This document shows positions 57,501 through 64,000 of a DNA stretch of 64,000 bases, piece after piece. Every line of letters starts with the position of its first letter. The stretch's first letter is position 1. The position numbers and the translations under genes are program-made. Source of the DNA: Axinella damicornis (Eukaryota > Porifera > Demospongiae > Axinellida > Axinellidae); contig OZ007517.1 of NCBI GenBank assembly GCA_963931865.1, positions 7,366,676 through 7,430,675 of the forward strand, read 5' to 3'. Under the pieces are notes generated by a model. That model made no database searches. It was given only the letters and a program-made list of their open reading frames with translations, and was not told the origin of the DNA.

Positions 57501-57619
57501 ATTGGAGTTTACGCAAAACGTATCCAGTACTTACTTGGTTCAAGTGGTACGTGGCCCACATTTGGCTGCCATTGTTTAGCCTCATCTCCCTTGAAGCACC
57601 CACAGCAGTTGCGAGACAT
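48645..57619 (-). CDS. Major facilitator superfamily transporter, MFSD8/CLN7-like (8 exons, apparent frameshift)
   Basis: Exons: 57535-57619 (ATG at 57619; MSRNCCGCFKGDEAKQW), 57196-57350, 52582-52981, 51052-51248, 50350-50516, 49570-50055, 49369-49465 and 48645-49048 (stop 48645-48647). All have GT-AG sites and matching phases. The product is about 662 residues with 12 predicted helices. Notable segments: NWFFLMLVCTLETINY (helix 1), EEFYAWAIATFSIGEIV (helix 2), ILARFLGGMFVAMQTV (the MFS signature region), LFLVMCPAGTLFGPG, and SVTQGVVMGLAYAATG near helix 11. The loop between helices 9 and 10 is long and Cys-rich (CESFRNGEYDC, CDECQPICRSEH). The overall plan resembles lysosomal MFSD8/CLN7-type proteins; the substrate cannot be told. 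Exon 6 has two extra bases near 49919-49923 (TATACC where TACC keeps frame); exon lengths sum to 1991, which is 1989 plus 2. It may be an error, an allele, or a dying gene. Confidence 0.75.
50127..50190 (-). ncRNA. tRNA-like sequence (tRNA-derived SINE head)
   Basis: On the minus strand, A box TGGTTTAGTGG (50165-50175) and a degenerate B box GGATTCAAGTT (50127-50137) are correctly spaced. It lies in the intron between MFS exons 5 and 6. Stem pairing is poor. Confidence 0.4.
50768..50856. mobile_element. hAT-like MITE with 8-9-bp target duplication
   Basis: TAGCCTCATTCCCAGGCCTTCT is mirrored by AGAAGGCATGGGGACGAGGCTA (partial quotes). The flanks GTCTTATGA and GTCTTCTGA differ by one base. The arms meet almost at the centre (GTCGCTTACTGCAAGCGAC). 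Confidence 0.8.
51611..51793. mobile_element. Palindromic MITE
   Basis: TTTCCAGAGCTATAGA...TTCAAGACAAACCTCTTTGT is mirrored by ACAAAGAGGTTCGTCTTGAA...TCTATAGCTCTGGAAA, with GATGTGGACAAATT / AATTTGTCCACATC around a 12-base loop. Intron 3 of the MFS gene. Confidence 0.85.
51836..52500. repeat. About 85-bp tandem repeat, six to seven copies, with nested MITE
   Basis: Unit: CCCAGGCTCAAGATGTTCC, then TCTGTCCCAGGACAAACTTGG, then GTTGTCCCTGCCATTTCAT (each quoted in part). The array is interrupted by the MITE at 52228-52338. It lies in MFS intron 3; long open frames across it are artefacts. Confidence 0.85.
52228..52338. mobile_element. hAT-like MITE inserted in the tandem array
   Basis: TAGCCTCGTTCCCAGGACTT is mirrored by GGCCTGGGAACGAGGCCA; flanks GGTATTAC and GGTATTCC look like a diverged target duplication. 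Confidence 0.75.
53660..54560 (+). mobile_element. Decayed retrotransposon gag-like sequence
   Basis: Over three frames the plus strand gives ILDIATWIQVYSIHTLVL...YPESSSKLIAYQLLI, then AQDYTEWSLIHPQFYAYAF, a CPRF segment, and after a poly-G run CKHACAHCHGRHLVSK. From memory this order (W.xAW...YQ..I...WL.YD..FR, a zinc cluster, then a C..C..H..C knuckle) is typical of gag-like proteins of metazoan YR or LINE retrotransposons. Frameshifts and the poly-G insertion (54487-54515) show it is dead. It lies in the 4.2-kb MFS intron 2, antisense to the gene. Confidence 0.5.
54487..54515. repeat. Poly(G) tract of about 29 bases
   Basis: Uninterrupted G run inside the gag-like relic, following AAGTAT. 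Confidence 0.95.
54561..54920 (+). mobile_element. Remnant of a pogo/Tigger-type DDE transposase C-terminus
   Basis: VAVIPGGYTTKVQPLELYM (about 54570-54630) matches the IPGG.TS.LQPLDV motif that precedes the final DDE region of pogo-like transposases. After a stop, EVIKKFYQVCGI (54675-54712, another frame) matches the S.E.I.KSF..CGI block. An acidic end (ETADSESESDDP) follows. Frame breaks show it is inactive. It is fused directly to the gag-like relic. Confidence 0.6.
55355..55435. mobile_element. Worn hAT-like MITE copy
   Basis: Left end TAGCCGCGTTCCCAGG; right end reduced to AAAGCCTGGGGAATC. Confidence 0.5.
55720..55794. mobile_element. hAT-like MITE copy
   Basis: Ends TAGCCTGGCCCCTCC and GGCCTGGGAACGAGGCTA; internal TTGCATACTGCAAGTGATCAACAA matches the copy at 55355 in inverted order (quoted in part). 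Confidence 0.6.
56040..56345 (-). repeat. Dispersed repeat, copy 2 (see 24230-24490)
   Basis: In reverse complement it carries CATGAGACTTTCAGCTTCACA, CCGGCAATGTCCTTTGG, GGGGAGGTGGGTGG and AAGGGTGCAAACAA (each near 20 bases or less as quoted). MFS intron 2. Confidence 0.6.
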
Positions 57620-58956
57620 GACTGACCAATGCTGGCCAAAGAGTCCCACTCTTACAGATGCACACCTGCAGTTTAAATGAAAAGCAATGTCATCCTTAGA
57701 CTGTGTGATGCAGACAGCCTCATTCCCAGGCTGGCATACTTCCAGTGATGGGCAAGTTGTAAGTGATACTGCAAAAGTGTTTCTGCTATTAATTGCAGCT
57801 GTCTGGATTTTCTAGGTAGCTAGTTGGTCCAATTCTCAGTATAGACTCTAAACACTTGGACGAGCGTCTGGAAAAGTGACTTGGGTGGGGCATTCACATG
57901 CAGGGAAGTATATTGAGCAAATTCGAGGATCCCAGCTGCATGGTGTTCTCTCGTTTGCCCCGCCCCCTCCACGGCACTGTTAAAAACCATGCTACTGCCT
58001 GCTTGCTGGCACACACCATATTAGTCTAGAGCTAGCACCTACAAATTAGAGCTGCGTATACCTGCAACTCGGTATGTTTCCCAACTGCAAAGTGCTCTGA
58101 GTCGGCGCTATAGCACCAGCCACAAGAAGGAAGACAATGGAACACACGTGGTAGCTGAATTTATGTGCATTTTCTACACTCCAGTGTTAGTTAGGAGGAA
58201 TCATCTTGGAGTACGCCTCAAAACTACCTACACTGTGAGTTTACTAAGCAGCTACATCACTGTACATGCAAGCATCATTATTTGCATGAAATAACTAGAG
58301 GTGTTCATAGAACACATACCCCTCGCTGAACGTCAGGCCAGGATGCATGCAGTGCAGCTACAATCGACGTGACATCTCTGCCGATGTGCAACGGCGAACA
58401 GGGCTGCTATCGCATATACTGTGTTCGTGTATGGCCATATCCAAGGTGTGGGAGTGACCGCTTACCGTATATACTATATTGTGAAACTGGAGAGGTGGGG
58501 CCAAATGTTTAATTTACAGGAAATAGCTGGAAAAAACAGCCGAAACAATAGCCATGATGTCTGTGAAGTACATAGATCGTGAGAAAGCACTGTTTCCTAG
58601 CGGTCATCTCGAAGCATGAAGTTTCCAAATGCACTGCGTGTCCTGTTCTTGAAGTCACGAAGAGGTGGAGCCAATGTTATGAATAGTTATGAAAAGTAGG
58701 AAATAGCCGAAATACAGCGAAACGGAGCGCCTTGACCTCAGTGAGGTACACATAGAGCAGTTTTTTGCTATTTGCTATTGTTTGACTCCATTTCTACGGT
58801 TTATGAGAGTTTATAAGAGTACACCAAAACCGATTGCTTAACCCCGCTTCGCGCATGCGCGCGCGGTGTAATGATCGGTCACACAAGAGGGAACTGATTA
58901 AGTGTTCTGGCTGCTGAGTATATTACAGAGTCAGTGTCAACAGCATCCTTGTTAGT
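57620..58956. other. Upstream region of the MFS gene, nothing recognised
   Basis: 1.3 kb with one single-ended MITE fragment (AGCCTCATTCCCAGGCTGG near 57718) and no convincing exon. It presumably contains the MFS promoter, but I see no core element I can defend. Confidence 0.45.
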
Positions 58957-59430
58957 CTGAACCCCAGACCCTAACCCGCCGAGGATGGGTCTGGGGAATA
59001 TTAATAACCTATAAATTATAGCCCTTGGAAGTTGGAATTCTGCTGAGCATCGATTAGGGAAACCTGATGAGTGAGGTGCAATCAAGCGATCATTGCAAAT
59101 GGTGAATACAGTGCACAATAATTATTATAGACACTGCGGTCAACCATGCCATGAAGGCTGTTGGATTGGCAAACCTATAGCTAAAGAGGAACAGAGAGAA
59201 GAGATCCAACGGTTTCTTAGCAGAAAAGACGTATTTGTTGCCCTGCCGACGGTTACGGGAGGACATACTGTTATGCACTTCTGCCGCTTGTTTTCGACTT
59301 CTTGAGAGAAAAGAGAGCATCCCTGTGGGTCGCCTCTCACAGCAACGGGCAAAATTCTATGTGAAAGTAGCTACTTCCTTCTGAAATTGCCTTGTGCGGT
59401 GTGAAGAAGGCGGGTTAGGGTGTGGGTCCA
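58957..59430 (+). pseudogene. RecQ-type helicase fragment between short inverted repeats
   Basis: EEQREEIQRFLSRKDVFVALPT (59185-59250; first 20 residues are the match) reads as the RecQ motif 0/I approach. A 1-base shift at about 59250 then gives GYGRTYCYALLPLVFDFLREK, where the Walker A Lys-Ser of GYGKS is changed to Arg-Thr. Similarity ends near 59335. CCCAGACCCTAACCCGCC (58961 on) and GGCGGGTTAGGGTGTGGG (59409 on) form imperfect inverted ends, so a mobile element may have captured the piece. Confidence 0.6.
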
Positions 59431-59991
59431 TACTATAGCTGTCCTTGTGTAGCTCCTGTAGCTCCAAAGCAGCCGTACAAAGGCCTGACAAAAGCAGACA
59501 ATTTATTCTTGCATGATGTACAATTACTGTTCTCAGCATACTACCAGAGGAAGCCGGCCAACAGGATGCCCTCAAGTTTCTGCCGACAACAATTTTCAAG
59601 GGGATTGAGGTGGGTCTATTGTGCATGGATTTGCACATGTATTATAGAACTGTATGAATTTGAACATGCTCTCCACCTCAGGTCATGTGTAAATCCTCAA
59701 AGTCTGTCAATACTGAGCATTGTCTGCAATCAGCAGCTAATTGATCATGAACTCACAAGTTCCCTTTGAATATGCCTGCCACTCTTCCAGCCTTGCAACA
59801 ATACAACTAAACTGAGCTCCTTCCTTAAAACTGCTTTTGAAAAGTGTAGAGTTGATTATGACTTCCGATATTTTGGGCTAGCAATGACAAAACTGTCCAC
59901 CAGCTAGAGTAGTAGAGTAGCCATATGCTGCAAAATTGCCCTGTGTGTGTCAGCATGACCACCATCATATAGGCAGATGAATATTGTGTAT

Positions 59992-59992
<1 letters not shown>

Positions 59993-60025
<33 letters not shown>
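59993..60025. repeat. Poly(C) tract of about 33 bases
   Basis: Uninterrupted C run (poly-G on the minus strand), followed by CCCCAC-rich sequence to 60215. Confidence 0.95.
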
Positions 60026-60508
60026 ACGTTGGTAGCTTAAAATTTGATTGAGCGAGTCCACGTTTTGCTCATCACCATTCCATAATTTGTATAGTATGCC
60101 CCGCCACTTGTCCCTATATGCTCCCCCACCCCCCACCAGCCCCTATAATTATGCTCCCCCACTCCCCACCCCCCACCTGTCCCCTATATGCTCCCCCCAC
60201 CCTCCCTCCCCCACCCATGCACTGGCAACCAGTTTTGTGCAGCGCTCATCCTCCCGTGGTTCCACTCAAGCTTGTCCTCTGATGATTATATTCTGTCTCA
60301 TTTCTAAAGAGTAGCTCTCATCCTCACCTGACTTGTCGTTCAAGCCTGATCGAGGCATGCAGAGCTGTAACAGCTATCCATCATGAAGCATGAAGTTACT
60401 ATACGTGCTGTGTGTGACTTGATCCACCCCTAATTTCTGCAGAACCTGGTCAATTAACTTCATCTCCTATTATGCTGGCATTATGCACGATGCTTCCTGC
60501 ATCAATAA

Positions 60509-60509
<1 letters not shown>

Positions 60510-60580
<71 letters not shown>
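60510..60580. repeat. Poly(C) followed by (AC)n
   Basis: About 37 C residues run into about 16 AC units: the reverse complement of the (GT)n-poly(G) composites at 25828 and 28270. Confidence 0.95.
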
Positions 60581-61485
60581 AGACAGCCCTTCCCCATGTT
60601 GGTTGTCTTTATGAGCTGTTCTCCTCATGCATTTTCCTTGCAAGGTGACGATTAGTCTTCCCAAGACCTGCTCAGAAAAGATTATGCTTCTGTGCCAAGT
60701 GCATGGCTGCCAACTAAGAACATAGCTTGGGAGATATCTCAACCACCAAAATGACTGCATCTGTCTATGCTATGTACTGACATATTATATAGCTAACATC
60801 GTTTTACAGTCACATGCATGCATCTATATAGCTGTTCCACGTTGAGCTTATCCATCATGTATACAATTTTTGATGCATGAACATTGGTATGGATTGTACG
60901 TTTATTACTTGTACATGTATGGCATTCTTTGAGCTGGATGGGGCGAGCCTGAGTGATCCCTACTCGTACTGTAATAGCTGTTGAATTATTGCTGTTGATA
61001 CATTTTCATTGCACTTGTACACCAAACAGAAACTGTTCTATGCAGTAACACCTGTGGAATTCAGTAGTGGAGATCATCAACCGGGTGTACAACCTATTTT
61101 ACCTTGAGGAAGACCTACCCAGATTGAAACGTTGTGTGATTAAAAGCTGGGGAGCTCGAGGAGCCTGGGAACGAGGCTATATTTCAGCATCATGTATAGC
61201 TCATGTTATCTTTGTCGCATACTGTACACAGTGTACAGTATGTGACAAAAAAACTGGCCAGGAGGAGCATGGGAATGAGGCTAGCTGAAATATATGTGAC
61301 GGAAAGTGATGGACAAAGTAACATACATAATTATATAGAGCTCCACCCCTCCCTCCTGATGGTCCCCCATCCCTCCTGATGCAGCAACCTGCACCTCCCA
61401 TGCACCTAAAAATGAGTGATCATGACTGAAAAATAATGGAACGGTTAATTGCATGGCTCGCCGGCCCTTTCTCCATGCTCTACCT

Positions 61486-61680
61486 TGCATCATACTCACA
61501 CCCCTCTCAAGTACCTTCCTCCTCCATACCTCTTCATGCTTCAACCCTTGCATCATACACCCCCCTCCTGTACCTTCCTCCTCCGTACCTCTTCATGCTC
61601 CACCCTTGCATCATACACCCCCTCTCCTGTACCTTCCTCCTCCGTACCTCTTCATGCTTCAACCCTCCCAATCCTCCTCT
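61486..61680. repeat. About 60-bp tandem repeat, three copies
   Basis: CATCATACACCCCCCTC...GTACCTTCCTCCTCC...CTCTTCATGCTTCAACCC repeats at 61488, 61551 and 61609. The overlapping Ser/Pro-rich open frames are artefacts. Confidence 0.85.
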
Positions 61681-62726
61681 TCCTCCTTGAAAATGAATGA
61701 CAGAAAATGACGATTGTGATGTTTAACAGGTAAAAAGAATACACACTCCTCTCCCAGCTCCTTTCTATGCTCCCTAAAGGTGAAGAATATGACTGAAACA
61801 GAAACCTGAGGTACATGTACATCAGGACATGTACCATGGCAAAATGAAAAGAAAAATAATAGTGGTCCACTCGAGCTCAACCCCCTTCCTCTGCACTCTA
61901 CACACTTCCCCAGCTCCTCTCAAAAGGGATAACACAATGGATATTAGCATACATGATTAACAAGCTGAAACGTATCTAAGTAATTAAATTGTGACATTTA
62001 TACATTTCAAATGGCCAGTGTTGTGTAGCCATGCCCTTTCAAGACCCTCCTTTTCGAGGAGGGTCCAACTAGCTAGCTACCCTATTACCCCTAGCTCCCA
62101 ATGATCACCGCACCCTCTCTCCTTAAAATCAAATACAAACATGAGTAGAAAAATGAGAAAGTGAACAAAATGGAACCATGGAAAATGAAGAGTGGAAATT
62201 ATAGGAAGGACGTACATGCACTTCAGAATCACTGCATGCTCAATCTATTGTCTTCCAAGTCACAGTACACAGACGTATAGTATAGCCTTGCCAGGAAAGC
62301 TGATCCAACAATATCTGTCGTTCAAATCTTGTTGACTGTAGACTAAGTCACCGTTCGATTCTTATTGCTCCTGCTTCAAAGAAAAAAAGGATACTGAACT
62401 GTGCAAATCTCCATGTGGTTGCAGACTCTGATCAGTCTCTGGTTACCCCCTGATGTTGCAAATGAGTACATGGTATTTCTTTTGGGGGTAGCATGTCTTA
62501 TTAATTCTCTTTTTCTCTCTGCACCTGTAGCTAGTCTGTGAATCTTCCAATGAGCAGTCTTCTGGAGCTTACAAGTTGTCTCATATATCGAGGGCCGATA
62601 GGAGGAGACTGGATGGCAGCCAGGTCCCTTTACTATAATAGTTTATGGGTCTCTGTTCTGTCTCTTATGTAAGCAGACCCATGCACGCTATCTAGGTCTT
62701 ATATACACTGCTCGTCTAATTTGCTC

Positions 62727-62784
62727 TAGCCTCCCCAGGCCCACACGCAGAACGCAGAAGTGTGTGGGCCTGGGTACAAGGCTA
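62727..62784. mobile_element. Short hAT-like MITE with 8-bp target duplication
   Basis: TAGCCTCCCCAGGCCCACAC is mirrored by GTGTGGGCCTGGGTACAAGGCTA (partly quoted). AATTTGCT flanks both sides exactly. Confidence 0.8.
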
Positions 62785-63442
62785 AATTTGCTACAAATCA
62801 GCACCACATTATGGTCTGTTTTTATTCCTAACCAAGGACATACATATAAGCCTGATCCATTACAGGTACCTGATCTGCTTATATACCATTTTTCTACGAA
62901 GTGGTAATATTGGGCCGGCAGGAAGTAGGACAATGGTTTGGGCCAGGGCGAGTGCTGAATATACATGCACCACTGTAAAACCACAGAGTGGTTACCTTGC
63001 ATTGGTTGCAGAGAACCTGGAGACTGTGGTTATATGGGAGGTTTACTCAAGTTGGGCTTATAGAGTTACAATTGCATAAGACAACCTGCAAAGGCAACTG
63101 GCCCAGATCATCTCACTGACAATCTTGGGAACATCTGCAAAGTCACTACAACTGGTTGTCATGGAAATTTGCATGCCCTTGATGGCCGCAGGTCCTCACA
63201 GATGTTTAGTGGTTAAGATCACACGATGATGGTTGTAGATAATCTGGTCCAGCTTCCTCTCAAGTTGCTTAATGCAATTAGTCTCTGAACCCCTTCTTCT
63301 AACCACCGGCTCCAGCTTGTCTACAACCATGGTAACCACTCAGGATTGAAACAACTGATTTGTTTTGCAGTGGTCCATTAAAGTGTGTACTTCCTGCCGG
63401 ACCAATATCGAATTCCATATAATATTACAATTCAAATTTCCA

Positions 63443-64000
63443 AGAATGACCCATCAAGAGCCCCACCCACTTTTGCTCTCCTTCACACTGAGGACCCCCA
63501 CTCACTTCCAGAAATATTCTATCAGGAGCCCCACCCTCTTTTCCAGCTGTAAGATTCCATCAGGAGCTGCACCACTTCAGCCAATTTTCCATCAGGAGCC
63601 ACACCCTATTTTCCAGCACGGAGGATTCCATCAGGAGCCATACCACTTCAGCCAATTTTCCATCAGGAGCCACACCCTGTTTTCCAGCACGGAGGATTCC
63701 ATCAGGAGCCATACCATTTCAGCCAATTTTCCGGAATATCCCCCCACCACCTTCTTTTCCACCCTATATAGTCCCACCAAAAGCCTCACCAACTTTATTC
63801 TGTCGTGACTTGCAGAAGTTAAACAAATATTTTATAACATAGCACTGAAAATGTATAGCTACTGGACCCGACTGAATTTTAGAACACGTTCACGCAATGT
63901 AAAGAGTACTTAATTAACCACGTACAAAACGGAAGTAGGGAATAATTTCAAGATATTCCCATCAGGAGCCCCACCCACTTGTCCAGCAGGACTGTTCTTC
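63443..64000. repeat. CATCAGGAGCC-type degenerate tandem repeat reaching the window edge
   Basis: CATCAGGAGCCACACCC / CATCAGGAGCCATACCAC units alternate about every 32-38 bp (63452, 63521, 63559, 63590, 63629, 63661, 63700, 63960). A 72-bp higher-order unit (with TTTTCCAGCACGGAGGATT) is duplicated at 63585-63725. The array continues past the window. Confidence 0.8.

Noticed and set aside
61436..61710. Three overlapping Ser/Pro-rich frames
   Set aside because: All three frames are open across a 60-bp tandem repeat, which indicates no coding selection.

Overview
The window looks like nuclear DNA of a marine sponge, most likely a demosponge. Genes are split by many short phase-matched GT-AG introns. 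The first gene belongs to a Cys-rich multi-pass membrane family that I recall as greatly expanded in demosponges. Introns and intergenic DNA are packed with short inverted-repeat elements, minisatellites and relics of retrotransposons and DNA transposons. The species assignment is inference; no database was searched.

Three host genes are readable. (1) 79-2128 (+): a two-exon gene for an eight-helix membrane protein with a Cys-rich ectodomain. The reading frame is broken by one TGA at 2126-2128, then stays open for 75 more codons that encode the expected cytoplasmic tail (to 2353). (2) 3858-45772 (-): a very large TRPA-like cation-channel gene. I could place 38 exons whose lengths sum to 5181 bp, an exact multiple of three, giving about 1726 residues. 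Its N-terminal part is built from four tandem modules, each a 'head' exon, a short linker exon and 3, 3, 4 or 9 ankyrin-repeat exons. These feed one TRPA transmembrane and pore domain and then a C-terminal coiled coil of about 14 eleven-residue repeats. (3) 48645-57619 (-): an eight-exon, 12-helix major facilitator (MFSD8/CLN7-like) gene with an apparent 2-base frameshift in exon 6.

Layout: genes 1 and 2 converge, with their 3' ends 1.5 kb apart. Genes 2 and 3 are tandem on the minus strand, separated by 2.9 kb that holds a decayed LINE endonuclease fragment. From 57620 to 64000 I see no intact gene: only a frameshifted RecQ-helicase fragment between short inverted repeats, long poly-G/poly-C tracts and simple tandem repeats.

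The strongest biological signal is the repeated head-plus-ankyrin architecture of the TRPA-like gene. All module junctions are phase 0, so the locus could encode one giant sensor subunit or a set of isoforms that choose among modules. Mobile DNA lies mostly in its introns: hAT-like MITEs with about 8-bp target duplications, a 1.6-kb foldback element, near-perfect palindromes, and an element that carries a transposase-like first exon.
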